NCBI GenBank assembly: GCA_028023455.1
Contig: JAQFVV010012405.1
Span: 1,757,677-1,821,676 of the forward strand
Length of the DNA stretch: 64,000 nucleotides
DNA from: Epiperipatus broadwayi
Taxonomy: Eukaryota; Onychophora; Udeonychophora; Euonychophora; Peripatidae
Reading direction: 5' to 3'
This document shows positions 12,200 to 25,609 of the stretch, one piece after another; position 1 is the first letter of the stretch, and each line of letters starts with the position of its first letter. A program made the position numbers and the translations under genes. Under the pieces are notes generated by a model. It made no database searches and was not told the DNA's origin. It worked only from the letters and a program-made list of their open reading frames with translations.

Positions 12200-12499
12200 T
12201 TGAACTTCTTACCTTTCTGCTTAAGAAAGAGTGGATAAGTTACTTGATTCTGAAGAAGCTGATAGCTGTTTTCAGAATCTTCAATGGAACAAGCTGAAGG
12301 AAAAGCCATCTTGGAAATGCAAAATAACACAGGTTTTTGTTCTTTGTAGCCTACCACTCTATCCAGAGATGCTACTGTCAATAAAAAAATTACCTGTTCT
12401 CAAAAGTTCACCACAGAGGATCCACAGTCCAAATTTCAAACCAATAATCTTCAAAATGAAGCCTCCAGTGAGATCATTAAAAATTTAGATTTCCCAAGC

Positions 12500-13829
12500 T
12501 TGGAAAATAGCAATGGTAAATTTTCTTTTAATTTTTCTAATAAGTCAAAAGTTTCTCAAAATATTAACAAAAAAATTGATAAAAATAGCAAAACTAACAT
12601 AAAGTCTTCCAATTTAAATGCCTCTCCTTCCCAAAATCAACCTAAGATGTTAATTAACAGCAAGCCCTCCTATGCTAACATTACACAGGCAGGCCTTAGT
12701 GAGCCTAACGTTATGGCATGGGAAGCTTCAAAAAATCACAAAGATTTATTCAATTTATTTGATGAAGAGATTGAGGAGAACTTAACTGATATTTGTAGCA
12801 ATCCCAACACACTCAATCTAAATCTGGAGCAAAAAGAAATTGACTTAATAGTAAACAGATTCAATAATACTATTCCTCCCTAATTACATAAATCATTTCT
12901 TAATTTCCACAGTGAAAACACCTCAATCTTAGCTGTCACCAACCCTTCTTGTGATCTATTTAAATTCCCAATTAATGAACTATATTATGAGATAACAAAA
13001 AAAAAATTATGGAATCTGATTCATAAAATTCTGCAACCTCCCAATAACCGATACATGGTAATTGAGTTCAACAATCCCACTCAGAAATTAATCTTCCAAA
13101 AATCCTTCAAATATCTTGATGGGAAAATCATTTGCAATATTAATATGAATCGTCCTACAATCTTGTCAGGCAAAATAAGGAATTGTTACCTTAAATTCAG
13201 GGAGAGTGATTTGCAGCAAATACTCAGGCCCTATGGCAAAGTATCAAACTTTAGATATCAACTGATTAAGGGGATAGACCTTCCAGTTTATTTTAATACT
13301 GCCTTCTTTGATCTTTCCCTGAATAGGGAATCAAACCCTAATGGCATTTCCACACTCTACTATGTGGACACTTCTCCTCTTGTCATTACCTTCCATGGCA
13401 TTTCTCCACAGTGTTTCTTCTGCTGCCAGAGAGGCCACTTAGTGAGGGACTGCCCAGCCAGAATTTGCCACATATGCAAAAGAATTAAAAGCAAAACTCA
13501 CCTCGTAACTCTGTCCAGTGATGCAGACTGTGGAGACTCCCATGTCCAGGCCTGACTTTGTAGCATCTGAACCAATGGAAAGCTCCACTTGTCCTCTAAC
13601 ATCTCCAGTGGTCCTTTCACCATCTGAAACAGTAGAAAACTCCACATGTTCTTTATTGTCTCCTGTTGATAAGGTCAGCCCTGACTCTTTGCCTTCACCC
13701 GCACTCTCCATATGTGCATTGGATGAGTCTTTTGAGTCAGCATGTTCAGTCATGGAGGAGACTTCTCCTTTGCCTCTGCACAACAAAAGCAAGGCAAATG
13801 AACAAAATATGGATTCCAATCATCAGTGA
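12500..13829 (+). pseudogene. LINE ORF1 (gag-like, CCHC zinc knuckle), broken
   Basis: Read through stops and frameshifts: an N-terminal polar Asn/Ser/Lys-rich region (12500-12883), a homologous middle part in another frame (about 12884-13054), then 13055-13555 with an RRM-like fold region and a knuckle CFFCCQRGHLVRDC (C-x2-C-x4-H-x4-C) near residues 121-134 of that frame, followed by the start of a second knuckle (CHICKRIKSKTH). A Ser/Pro/Thr-rich tail follows to about 13829. Its identity is backed by the minus-strand relative at 54345-56062, which shares 'SYANIT', 'GLSEPNV' and 'CFFC...HLVRDC'. Such ORF1 proteins bind element RNA. The RRM-like statement is inference; the knuckle is seen directly. 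Confidence 0.85.
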
Positions 13830-14319
13830 ACAAATTATACTCAAAAAAAATAAATAACAAAAGTATGGAATCCTCAGACTCCGAATATCTTATCCCCCAA
13901 CAACCTGGGAAAAAATGCAAACCTGTTCCTAGGGCAGATAGTCAAGCAAGAAGTTGTGAATTACCCAATAAAAATACAATCAAACCTTGCCAAACCCCTA
14001 TTCCAGGTAAGGAAATTAAATTAAAGCTACCTAAGGCCTCCAGGACATCAAATGTTGAACCAGACGAAGACCTGCATTACAAAGAGTCTGGGGGGCCTCT
14101 GGCCAGATAGTGGATCCACAGAAAGCTAGTACTGGAGTTTCTTACATGGATGGTTTGTGATCCAGAACATCAAAAGCAAAATCTGGTATATGTGTCCTCT
14201 TAGCAGGACCAATAGTTGCTGAGTGCGTGATCACACATTTCAAAACTCATTTAATCATTTCCAAATTATCACTAATTGCCCAATAAATGCACAATATTTA
14301 TCTGTTAAAATAATGCCTC
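13826..14319 (+). other. LINE region between ORF1 and ORF2
   Basis: An open frame of 94 codons (13826-14110) is polar and Pro/Lys-rich and may be the C-terminal tail of ORF1 in another frame; the minus-strand relative has a weakly similar stretch near 54350-54470. The remainder up to 14319 shows no domain. Confidence 0.4.
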
Positions 14320-17300
14320 ATGAGACTCAATATAGCAGGACTTAATATAAGGGTTGCAGGACTTAATATAAGGGTGCTGAATTCCCTGAATAGAGTGGAC
14401 ACATTGGCCAAATGGATTAAGCAATACTCGCCACATATTGTATGTCTATCTGAGACCAAATTGCACCAATTTTCAAACCCCAAAATCCTGAGTCTCCTTG
14501 GCAATCTGGGATATTTTCATCACTCAGTTTCTCCATCTGCTGCTGGAGTGGCAATCTTAATCTCCAATCAGCCCATTTGATTCTTTTAAAATTAACTATA
14601 TAAACCCACATAATTATTGCCACCTTATTCCACAAAGCCTTCACTTTAAATATAATTTATGTGTACCTCTACTGAAATGAATTATTAATTCAACAGATTA
14701 ACATCACAATTGCTTCCAACCCTTATCCAATGATTCTCCTCGGGGACTTTAACACATCCTACCAGGAATTTACAGCCAAATATATACATCATCTTAATAC
14801 CAGATTCATTGAGTGGAGAGGGCTTCTTCTCTCCGAATGCCTTCCCCTTCTATACAAGAAGGTATACCTCTCTCATAGACCTAATTTACTATACTCCAGA
14901 TCTACACTTTGTGATTGACCCCTCACTCCAACCTATAGCCTTTTCCGACCACTTGGCATTATCCATTAAACTATCTCTAAATCTTGAGTCATCCAATTTT
15001 CCAGGGCTGAGCACAACCATGAGAATCCTTCTCAAGTCAACATCACCTGAAGCCATCATCTCTGAGGCATACATATATGTTCACAAAATTCATATCCTGT
15101 CTTTGCCACCGGTCGATGCCTGGTTTGCCTTCATCCATATTTATGTCATTAATCTCAAACTATACTTCACATAATAAAGGGCCATCTTCACTCCTGATGG
15201 AACTTGAATCACTCAACAACACCCTTAAAAATCTTCCCCTTGATACAATTCCTATAGAATCCATCATCAGATTAAGTCCCAATACAAAAATTAACAGTTG
15301 ATTTTGGCAGATCATCTCTCTATCAAAAAGTCAAAAATTTTCTTGAACCAGCCCCACAATTGGTCCAGGGGCTACGTTAATCTCGATGCCTGAAAGGACC
15401 CATCCGGGGCTTCATGCGATTCCCCGTTTTCTTCTGCTACACCTGTCTAAATTTCTAGGTTCCAATCATGTACAACTTGGTTAATCACCTTTCTTCCGGT
15501 GTCCATGAAATCTGTGGCCTTTATCCCATAGCAATAGTGCTATTTCTAAAGCGCAACATAATTCTTCCCCACTGGAGAATCTGCAGCCCATCTCTATGAC
15601 TCCACTGATGGTCAAGGTCATTGAATCTATCATCAAGGACAAAATTCAAAACAAGATTCTTCCCCTTATTTCGCAATATCAATTTGCGAAAAAGGGCAGC
15701 TCAACCACAAATGCTATCAATCTTTTTAAAATCATTACTGACCACATCAGATCCCCCAGGCAATCTAGACTGGTGGTTGTGCAGCTCGACATTGCAGCTG
15801 CCTTTGATTCTATTAAACTCAATACCCTTTTAAACATACTTGGTGAGCATATTTCTACTGGAATCATAAATATTATTAGAAACCTCCTCTACAATCGTGA
15901 ATTGAGCATCTCACTTAATGGGAAGCTTTTTCCCCCATTCTATACCACATCCTCCATTCCACAAGGCTCTCCTCTGAGCACCCTGTTTTTCATTACTTAC
16001 CTCAACCCTCTGCTTTTTCAAATTGAGAGATCTCTTCCTGGCATTCATATCCCAATTTTAAATGCATCAATTCATCACATCACCTATATGGATGACTTGG
16101 CCGTTTTCCTTCCATCAAAAAAATTAATTCCAAAACTTTTATCAATACTTAAAGAATTCTCCAATCAATCCAGCCTCCAGTTTAATATGGCCAAAGTCAT
16201 CTGCCTGGTATATATCTTCGGGTAAGACCATTCCAGGACCATTTGCAGTGAAGCCTCAAAAACTTCTTGGGCTTCCCTATATTTAAATCGATGTCTGCCA
16301 TGAGGAGATCTATCCAAGGAAAGCTACTTCAATCCATACAGAGAATCACATCCTCTCTATCCAAAGTCTACATATCCATGTTCGCCAAGTCCTCCCTCAT
16401 CAACATACTAATATTCCCTAAATATCCTATTTCACCCAGTAGTCAATTTTACCAAAGTCTTCATCAGGAAAATACACAAGATGTACACTGATCTGATTAG
16501 AGGGGGGGAAGTACAACCATAAGCTTGAGAAATCTACAGAAACATGCAAAACTCTATGGATTATCCCTACATTGCATAGATACTTTTATATTTCAAAGTT
16601 CCTACAATTCTTTATGCAGCATGTGTCTGCAGTATCCTAACTACTCACATTCCAGAGAGGTCCCTCCCACAGATAATCTGCCCCCTATTGGTACTGACTG
16701 GCTGGCAGCTCACATGTCTTATCTCCAAACATACTATGCTTCCTAAAAAATCATCCTCAATGAAAATCCAAGTTCTGGAATGCATACTACATCCTTAATC
16801 CTGATGTTTATGCAGGATCAACTATCCTCAGGCTTAACAAGCATCTACTAATCAAGAAATTTAAGCGATGGTTCCTTGAACCCAAATATTTTGATTTCCT
16901 GATGAAGATAAATATTAATGCCTTGCCTACTAAACACTTCCTGGTGCATCACCGAGGATTCTCAAACATAGAGTCCACTTGCTCACTATGACTCAGAGAG
17001 GATGAAACTTGTCTTCACCTCCTCTGCCACTGTGTTTCCCTTCATCCCTACAGAGTCCTTATAGCCTCCATGTTAAATAACAATATGCCTGCCCTGTTGA
17101 CTCTCATTGACAATATACTATGTGGATCCACCCCGGAGATACAATTAACAACATTTGTACTGTTCTCACTATGGTACACACGATGCTGGCTCACCTTTAA
17201 TCATGCACTAGAATGTCCGCTCAAGCTCTATATTAACAAAAAGGAAAAAATTCGGAAAAGGGACCAAAATTTGGCTCCTGAATAGAAATCTCCTTCCTTG

Positions 17301-17580
17301 GAGAATGATTTGAGGCTGAATGGCCTGAATCCCTTTGTGATATCTTACCTTGCTCTGCATGATTATGCCCAGATCCTGAGTTATTATGGAAGTAACCTCC
17401 AATACGAAGGGTCGATTTGGTTGTGCGGAGCATGGACAAAGGATTAGACCTATCGCTGAACTATATGAGACATGCAAGCATGCTCATCTATATCAACAAG
17501 ATACTATTCCAGACTCGTTCCTCGCTGATATGCTTCATATTGGTCCTTTTAGCTGGTGTCAAACAAGATATCAATATTGA
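14320..17580 (+). pseudogene. LINE ORF2: AP endonuclease, reverse transcriptase, C-terminal Cys motif; broken
   Basis: Starts with MRLNIAGLNIR, the usual opening of an AP-like endonuclease; 'CLSETKL' carries the catalytic Glu block, 'ILLGDFN' lies near 14733-14753 and 'FSDHLAL' near 14940-14960. The RT frame 15596-16225 shows motif A 'QLDIAAAFDSI', motif B 'SIPQGSPLS' and motif C 'YMDDLAVFL'. Further C-terminal pieces follow in other frames, with a Cys/His motif around 16975-17040 (C..C ... ET..H.L..C). Many stops and frameshifts show it is inactive. The first codons hold a 21-bp tandem duplication (see findings). The product would nick target DNA and copy element RNA. Confidence 0.88.
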
Positions 17581-17683
17581 GCTTTCATCCCCCTGATTAT
17601 CATGTAATATATTCTATGTTTAACTATTATCATACATTGTAACCAAATTTCTGAATAAAATTCTATATTTTATAAAAAAAAAA

Positions 17684-19180
17684 CTATCTATATATGTCAA
17701 TCATTTATTTAAATGTATATTAAAAAGCAATTATGCAAATGAGAAATAGTTGTATAAAAATTGACCCTTATAACAAAATATTAAGACCTAACCAGAGTTG
17801 TGTAAAGAAGGATAATAATTGTGAATTTGTTTTGCATACTATAAGAGTAGAAGATTGTCTACATACTACTAATATGATACTAGCCAAAGGTAAGACTCAT
17901 TGTTCGTATTACAATGTTACATGAAGACATTTCTTCATTTAAAACATAAGAAAATAGATTATAATTATTTACTGTGCATGTGTAGAAATTGACACTCACA
18001 AGCAGAAGGTTACTTATAGCTTTGAGAGGCTTATAATAAAATGTCTAATTGTATTTACTCATATTCCTTTTTATAATTTCTTATTTTACATTGGATAAAT
18101 TTATTTTGTTACCTCAAATTGTAGAATTTTATTTAAAGTTTCTGTTGCTCTCCCAATTGGTAATAATATAATAATCATCTGGAATATAGCAAATATAAAC
18201 TAATAAGACAGTATAAAGTGATACGATGGTAATTGAATTATGTTAAACAATAAATTTCAAAGAATTGTTATTTTTTATTTAGTAATTTTTTTAAAAATCT
18301 GTATGGAAAACTGTTAGGTGAATTTGTTTTTAATAATACTGTATTTATTATGCGGAAATAGCTTTCTCTTATTTGCAGATTAATAAATCTAGATGTGATG
18401 GAATTTTTGAAAATAATTAGGTAATACTTTATAACATATCAGTTATATTTTTTAAATAAATATAAAGTAGAAAAATAAATTTAATATTACATTGATACCA
18501 ATCAGATAAATGATTTGAATTAGCATTACTGCTATTATTTCATGAATATATAAAGTTAATCATAGGTTCAGTTTCTATAAAATAGTCATCTCCTTTACCT
18601 GTATAGATATTATATGATTGGAATTTTTATTTTTACAGTCAGTGTATTTCATAAATCTAGATTAACCTAGGATTCCTAGATAATAATAGTTAGTTGAATT
18701 GCTTATGGGTTGTTTGCTTAAAAAATAATTCTAAACTTATTTATGATGAGAAAACACTTTCATATTTAACTGCCCTTAAAAAAATCAAAATTCCAATGGA
18801 CACCATGGCAAGTCACAATAACTATTGCATTGTGAGACCTCTCTTATTATTTCAAAGTTTATCTATTCTAGGGTCAAATCAGAACTTGATAGTTTGCAAT
18901 GCACTAATCAATTCACTATCCATGAATATTTCAATGTTTATCTAGAAAGAATTAAATCCCTGATAGAAAATTTAAAAGACAGATCACCTCCCACTCATTA
19001 ATATTTCAAAGTGTATCTGGACCAGAGTTGGAATAATAGATAAAGAGCACAACATGCAGATATAATAACCTCTTCATATGTCCTTCTCATGAGAAAGCAT
19101 GGCCTTTATACCATTAGATTCTTTTCAGGTAGACAGCATGACAAGCAGATACAATAACTTATATATTATGAGGCCTTTAT
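17684..19180. other. Unassigned A+T-rich DNA with degenerate repeats at its right end
   Basis: 17690-18690 is featureless. 18780-19175 holds loosely repeated blocks of about 100 bp (atatttcaa-gtttatct; agcatg/acaagcagata-caataa) that resume at 20850-20930 on the other side of the inserted LINE. Confidence 0.45.
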
Positions 19181-20850
19181 TAAGTTTTTTTTTTAATATC
19201 AAAAACAGGTTTATTCAATTATGTTTACAATAAAAGAAAAAATTATAAAATAACTTATTAAATTTGGCAATACATTTATAAACCATTAAATTACTTAATG
19301 TCCAATATTAATAAGATTCCATGTGGAATTTACTATAAAGTGAGGAGCTAACTTCAAATCTCTTTCTTTGATATCTTTTAATTTTTGTAAAAAAATTAAT
19401 TTTGGATCAGGTATAACTGACTTGAAGATTAGGAAGCATCTGACAAACCATAGACAGAAAGTGATGAAAGTTGCACTTCTTATAATTGCAAAATCCCCAA
19501 ACAGGGTCCAAAGATGAAAAACCTCTATACATCACACGAAAGTGGCTTGTTGGAAGGGCATTGAGATTTAGCTTTAGAAGGAAGTTCAAATATTTTGGCT
19601 CTAGATTACATCTTTTATATTTCTATATAATGGCAAAGTTTGTACAGGTGAGAATGTTATGATCTGTGATAATTGTTGAAAAAACAAGAAGATAGGCATC
19701 CCAATAATGAAGTTTTGTTGGTTTTATTTGAGTTAAAGGTGTGAGAATTTTTGCAATGTCAATTAAGACTTGTGTCAGCCAACCATCATTAATTGGAGGT
19801 GGAGTATCTGTAGGATGAATAGATAGAAAAGATGAGTCATCAGGAAAAATCCCATTAAGTCTTGTAATGAGGTTATTTGATTTCTGTAGACAAAGAACTT
19901 GAAGTGAATGCAGTGACAAGCCATTAAGTCTTGTTGGTCTCTGCACTCTTCTTAAGCTAATAGCAAGACTTTTACCCTTCCACATTAATCTAGAGCAAAG
20001 AGAGTTTACTGGATAAATTTTGATGAGAATTTAATGAATGGCATGTAGTAAGCAATTCTGGGGAACAGTAACATGTTGAGAAGGGCTGCTTTTGCAAATA
20101 ATGATGTATAAACTTTTGAAAGTGAATCAATTATTTTTCTTGCAGAATTCATGATAGTGTCTTGTATTAATTTCCTCATTGCTGTATGAGAGACTCATTA
20201 GTAAGCCCAAAAATTTTTGTGGCATAGCTGTGAAAAGGTATGGAATGGATTTTCCAGATGAAAGCCTCCATACAGCAGACTTTCTAAAGTTAAACACAAG
20301 ACCTGACTCTATGGTGGAATTGTCCATAATTTGAATTAGTTTCAGTATGAACTTTCTAGATAGTAAGAACACTGTCACATCATCCATGTAGGATATGTGC
20401 TGAATGGATTTATTGATACCAGGAATGTACAATCCAGGAAGATTCATCTCTAAAGATTTAAGGAATGGATATATATAGAATGAAGAGTAGGGGACTAAGA
20501 GGAGAACCCTGTGGAATCGACTTAGTAGGTGTGAATGAGTTTGAAATTTTTCCAATTAGTGAAATTGCAATATGTCTGTTTAATAGAAGGTTAGTAATGA
20601 TGTTCATTATACCTGTGGGAATGTTCAGACCACTTAGGAGATGTATTAGGTGAGGAATTCTGACTGAGTCAAAAGCAGCTGAAACATCAAGTGGGACAAC
20701 TAATGGCTTTGACTTAAATCCGTAATTAACCTGAATAGGCAGAGTGCCTCAGCTGTGGAACTACCTTTCTTTGCAAATTGAAAACTAGAGATAAATGGCA
20801 GAATGAGATTTTGAATTTTATCTTTGATCATTGCTTCAATCAGTTTAAGT
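19181..20850 (-). mobile_element. 5'-truncated LINE (relative of the 12200-17683 element)
   Basis: Minus-strand LINE 3' half. The tail is the T run at 19186-19196 (poly-A on the minus strand) with AATAAA just upstream. The RT begins abruptly at about 20850 in a stretch equivalent to the middle of the other element's RT. 5' truncation with a poly-A tail is typical of target-primed reverse transcription. Sequence is diverged from the plus-strand element, so it is a sister family or an old copy. Confidence 0.8.
19400..20840 (-). pseudogene. LINE ORF2 fragment (RT and C-terminal region)
   Basis: From the 5' side: 'MIKDKIQN' and 'FQFAKKGSST' near 20760-20830 match the other LINE's RT; motif C reads 'SYMDDVTVFL' in the frame 20127-20555; a C-terminal piece at 19623-19985 and one at 19407-19589 ('NALPTSHFRVMYRGFSSLDP') match the same regions of the 12200-17683 LINE. 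Frame changes occur between each piece, so it is dead. Confidence 0.8.
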
Positions 20851-22343
20851 TGAGAGCATCACAAGCAGCTATTTTACTTTTATATTATGACATTTTTCTC
20901 AGGTAGATAGCATGGATGCACTATTTGCTACCTCATGAAGCTTTTCTCATTAATATTTTTCACTGAACATTTTCTTTTTCAAAAATGATCTGTGATTTTA
21001 TAATTTTTACAATGCAAAAAGCTCACTTAAAATTAATAAAAATAGATTGCCATATGGCAAAACAAACTGTGCTAATAAAACCCCAACAATGTTAGTATCC
21101 TGCATACTTTGGTACAGAGATTCTGGTGCTGCTAAAGAATCTATTGATCACATTCCACTATTCCATTTTTGGGAATTAAACATTTTATGAAGTTCTGAGC
21201 AATAAAGAGATTTGATTTTTACAATTACTTTAGTATTCTCAATCCTGATAGTGATCAAATATTATACTGGATTAAGTATTTCATTATCTAATCATTCAAC
21301 ATACATTCAAGTGGAAAACATAGAACACATATAATGTTTAAGGTAGTTTTATTGTTTTATCAATTTTACAACTTAGAAATTGGTATAAAAATTAAAAATA
21401 AATTCTAATTAGAAATGATAAAATTACAATCGTATCGTTTTTAAGATGCATTACTAAGAAATATTCAAAAAACAAGAATGGGATTAAGTATTTGCTAAAA
21501 TAATAGTTCTGCTCTCATCAATCCCTTGCCAGATTATTTCATTTCCAATCATGAGCAATCTTCACAAAAAATTGTCAACTTTGATTTTCAAAATGAGATA
21601 TTTTGTAGAAAAAATTACAAGTACAAAACTGAATATTTTTTCTTACATTAACTATGTTACATAAAACTGATTCATTTCAAAAACAACACTGTTGCTTTCA
21701 TTCATCACTGAACCTTAGATAATTGTCTATATTTCCAAATGTTAGAATCAGCCATGATTTTATTAATCAAAATACAAGTTTGTTTTACAGATAGATTTTG
21801 ATAAAGAGTTTAATCAGAACAGCAATATAGTGAACAGATCACACTGTGGAATTCATGGAAATGTTTATTGTGAATTATGAGGAGAAATTGAAGATGAAAT
21901 ACACAGGTAAGACAATAAACAGATTTTAATGAAAATCCTGTTTACTTATGGTAAAAAGAGAGGCTCTCAAATGAAAAAATAATGGATTATGGCTCAGTTC
22001 TCTCACCTCAACTACTGAATTTTTTTCTAATCTTGGTATATATAATAAGAAGCTGAAATAGACAGGGGTTGTGGTTATTTAATTGGTATTTTATGTATTT
22101 ATAAAATTCTTCATATAGAATATAAATGTATTAGTAATTTTTTGAAACAATGCAAGAGAAAATAAAAAAGATAGAGATAAATGCAATTTCTATTTAAAAT
22201 TAATAAGTGAAAAGTTAAATCACTTTTACCTATATAGGAGCAAAAAATATTTAGAAAAATTTGATACATTGCTATTGCTTGGTTATGGCGGGATTATTAT
22301 AACAAAGATATCTATATTTTAAATTGAGGGAATGATTGTAAAA
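20851..22343. other. Unassigned A+T-rich DNA
   Basis: Begins with the continuation of the degenerate repeats interrupted by the LINE (20850-20960). Beyond that nothing is recognised. Confidence 0.45.
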
Positions 22344-23127
22344 AGCAATTAATTAGGAATGATTACTGAAAACAAATATATGTCTATAATAATGTATTTA
22401 GAGAAAGAATTTACTGTTAAGGCTTTTAATAGTAGAAATAGTTATGACACTTCAATAGGAATAAAATTTATTGAAAGTTTAAAGGTTACCTAGAAAACTT
22501 TTCTGTGTTTTTCTGTTACATTATATTATGTCTTGAGAATTAGGGAAATAAGAATTTTAGAATGTAGATAAATAAGAAGAAAACGAACAACTTAAAAAGA
22601 TAGTAGAGGCAGATTTGTTGAATGAAAAAACTGTAGAGTACAAGAGCTCACCATATTTCAATGAGAAATGTATTTTTTTTCCACTAATATAGACAAATTT
22701 AAAAATTTTAAATGAAAAGTTCTCAATCATCATTTATAAATTTTGAACTTCAAAATTGAAAATTTCAAAAATCTAACAATAATCTTTTTTTCCAGTTGTA
22801 ATATATTTATTTTAAAATTCATAATAGCCAAACATTGTTTATTTACTTTTAAAAATTTTAAAATATTAAAATTTAATTTTTGAAATTTTAATCATTAGAA
22901 GGCTTGGTAAATAAAAATATTATAAAATATAAATTAATTATATAGTATGCATAAAAAAGCTTTAATTGCAAAAGAAAATCAAGCGTAAAGAATCATATTT
23001 AACACAACACTCATTAGGCTCTATTCAAAAATTTGACACGTTGAGTTGACATTGAAAGACTTAATAAAATAATGTGAGATAGTAGAACATACATTTGATT
23101 CCCACAACAAATCAGACAAACTTCACT
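22344..23127. repeat. Interspersed repeat R, copy 1
   Basis: About 780 bp collinear with 56066-56858 in the same orientation, from 'aaagcaattaattaggaatg' to 'cagacaaacttcac'. Identity is high over long blocks, with small indels (for example a 'gcatttacatgcaaccattggcatc' type insertion only in copy 2). No coding potential and no clear terminal repeats. It borders an RTE-like fragment here and a LINE 5' end in copy 2. Confidence 0.8.
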
Positions 23128-23990
23128 GAAATATATATTTTTATCATCTTTTTTGAATATCAAAATTATTACTGCATTTTTCCAATCATCTGGTGCATCT
23201 TTATCATTCAGATATTTGCTATATAATTTTGCCAACAATTTTTATATTTCTCTATCAGATTCCTTTAAGAAATGAACTATAATTCCATCATTACTTCCCC
23301 TTTTTGTAGATTTAATTGCATGTTACACTTCTTCATTTGGCAATTAGAAAGATGTAGTAGTTGTAGAGAGTACCTTTGTTTTCTTGTTCTGCATTGCAAT
23401 ATAATACTTCATAGAATTCTTTCATATATTTCATGACATCAGCTCTCTTTTCTGTAATAGTTTCATTTTCTCTTCTTATTGCAGAAAGAAGTTTTTTTAC
23501 CAATTCCAAATTGCTGTCTATGCTTTTGACATTTTTATAGTAATCAAGATTTCTTGGTGTCTTAATTATATATTTTTATATTATTATTAAATCTTTTTGT
23601 ACCATTTTACAAAACTTTAGATAGTTAATTTTTTTAATGGATCATTTTTATATATTTTCATATTCCTTTTTTTCTTAATATATTTTCTTGTGGCTCTAAA
23701 ATATTTACTGACAAATTGCTGCTTTCTTGTACCATCTGTTTTTGTTGAAATTCTTATTACTATATCAGTTATTTTTCTGTTGATTTTATTCAAATTCAAC
23801 CCATCTTCAAAATCTGCTAATATTTTATAATGATTCGCAAGTTTTAATTTGAATTTATTGGAATATTTCTGAAGGTTATAAATAGCAATTGTGAATACTG
23901 TTTTTCTTAATAATTTTTGCCTTTCTAGTTTTGCATTAATTCGTATCTTCCATCTCACTAATCCTTTGCTGTGTTAAATTTATTAAGAAC
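23128..23990 (-). pseudogene. RTE-like LINE fragment: endonuclease-RT linker and start of RT
   Basis: On the minus strand, the frame 23617-23958 is a basic linker ('NKFKLKLANHYKIL') like that upstream of RT in RTE-type elements. After a frame change, 'EEV-HAIKSTKRGSNDGI' (stop after EEV, near 23285-23340) and 'DDWKNAVIILIFKKDDK' (near 23140-23195) match the first RT blocks ('AI..LK.GK..G.DGI' and 'W..A.I..I.KKGD'). Similarity breaks at the boundary with repeat R. Only this middle part of the element is present. Confidence 0.65.
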
Positions 23991-25426
23991 ATTATAGTTT
24001 TGAAATACATATTTTCTGTTAGTCAAAATATAATCCACTTATATTTTTAACAATGTATTATCAAATATTTGTTTTCATGGTTTTAAGTTATTTGTTTCAA
24101 TCTTCAGTTAAATTTTTGTCTCTATTTGCATTAATTTATTTATTCCTATTGAAAATAATTCCTTAAAAAATAATTGTTTAATACTTGGTAAGTTTTGTTT
24201 TAAGCTTAAAAGTCTCATATCTATTAAAAATTTTTGTTACATTCTTAATTAAATTTTTCAATCTCTCATATTCATTATCTTTTTACTTAGTATGTCTTAA
24301 TTTGTCAAATGAATGTTACACTTGAACTTCATTTCTACACAAATAGTTTTTACTTTATGTACATACATTGATGTCACACATACTCATGTGTATGTAAAAT
24401 AGTTAACCATTCATGACTTCAAAAAACTTCTGTAGTGATAATTAGCTTAAGATTTTGACTTATTTTCAATGTAAAAAGAATTTATATTCTTTAGATATTA
24501 TTAATTATGTGTTGGTCTATTTCCATTAAATAATAAGTTAAATGTGTTTAGAACCTTATTTATATATTTATAAAAATAAGTTAGTATATAGTTTAACATT
24601 TTTTTACTTGAAAAGTTAATGCATTATTTTTTTAGACTAATTTTATTTATTAATTTATATTTTCAGCAAAATCTGTACAAAAAAAAAAGTGAAAAGTTTG
24701 CAAGAACCAAAAAAAAAAAGGGCTGGCCCAGTAACAGATTGTTTTTGCATAGCAACAATGCCATCAAGTGGCATGACCAGCTAATGGACTAGTACCATAA
24801 AATTAATTGATAAAATATTTATTAAATAATAAATTATTTATTAAAAAGTGCAATTTAAGTTTAATTGAAGAAATATCAAGAGCTATCAAGTTTTATGATT
24901 TATTTATTTTAAATAAATATTTGTAAAATTATTTTAAAATCCAGAAATAAAAGTGAAGAGATTGAAAAAAACTAAAAAAATTTTTTTTCCATTTTTAAAA
25001 TGGGGTTTCTAAAATTTTATCACCTTATTTTAAAAAAATCTTTGACTGGCAATAACCATGATAATCTTCACGAATAGATGAAGAAATCCCATTGCATGAT
25101 GGAGAATATTCTGTAATCCAGATTTATTTTACAAATTCATATTGCATTCAGGACCTAAATAGGTTCAAATTTTTTAAATAACCAGTTTATGTGTTATCTT
25201 TTCTAGGAGAAAAATGGACAACAATTAAACCAGGAACCATCATTGATTAATTAAATGATTTATTAATTCTTTATTTTAAGAAATCTATCTCATTATAGTA
25301 GGTAGTGGAAAAGTAACAAGTTGATTTGTGGAATACTGTCTCACTGTTTCAACATAAATGACTAGATTTCTTTAATTAAAAGTAAATAAGCATTTATTTT
25401 TATATGACGCCATGTGTACAATTGTA
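23991..25426. other. Unassigned A+T-rich DNA
   Basis: No frame or repeat structure is supported. A short less A+T-rich patch at 24719-24790 is unassigned. Confidence 0.45.
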
Positions 25427-25609
25427 TTACATTCAAAGATCAGCCTTTCAAGCTAATTGGACATGCTCTTTGCAAGTGTTAAATAATAAATGAATACTTC
25501 ACTCGACAATACAAGATATAGTATTTATGCAGGAATAAAAGGAATCCTCTCATTTCTATGACTCAAATTCTTTTACATGAGCAAATCTGAAGTACTGTTG
25601 AGTAAAGCG
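25427..25609 (+). repeat. Left arm of a long inverted repeat (fold-back)
   Basis: This 183-bp arm is the inverted match of 28547-28729, with few mismatches and small indels. Between the arms lies a short loop that has been split by the hAT transposon 25642-28523. It reads from 'ttacattcaaagatcagcc' to 'gttgagtaaagc'. Confidence 0.85.

Larger units (their letters stand above)
12200..17683 (+). mobile_element. LINE (APE-type non-LTR retrotransposon), nearly full length, degraded
   Basis: ORF1 with a CCHC knuckle, ORF2 with AP endonuclease and reverse transcriptase, and a 3' end with AATAAA-like signals (about 17655) and an A run at 17675-17683 are all present in order. The 5' boundary is not sharp; about 12200 is the earliest position with element-like composition. 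Two relatives exist: a 5' half on the minus strand at 54345-56062 and a 3' half on the minus strand at 19181-20850. The RT has YMDD in motif C and ORF1 has one good knuckle; the clade could not be fixed. Confidence 0.85.
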
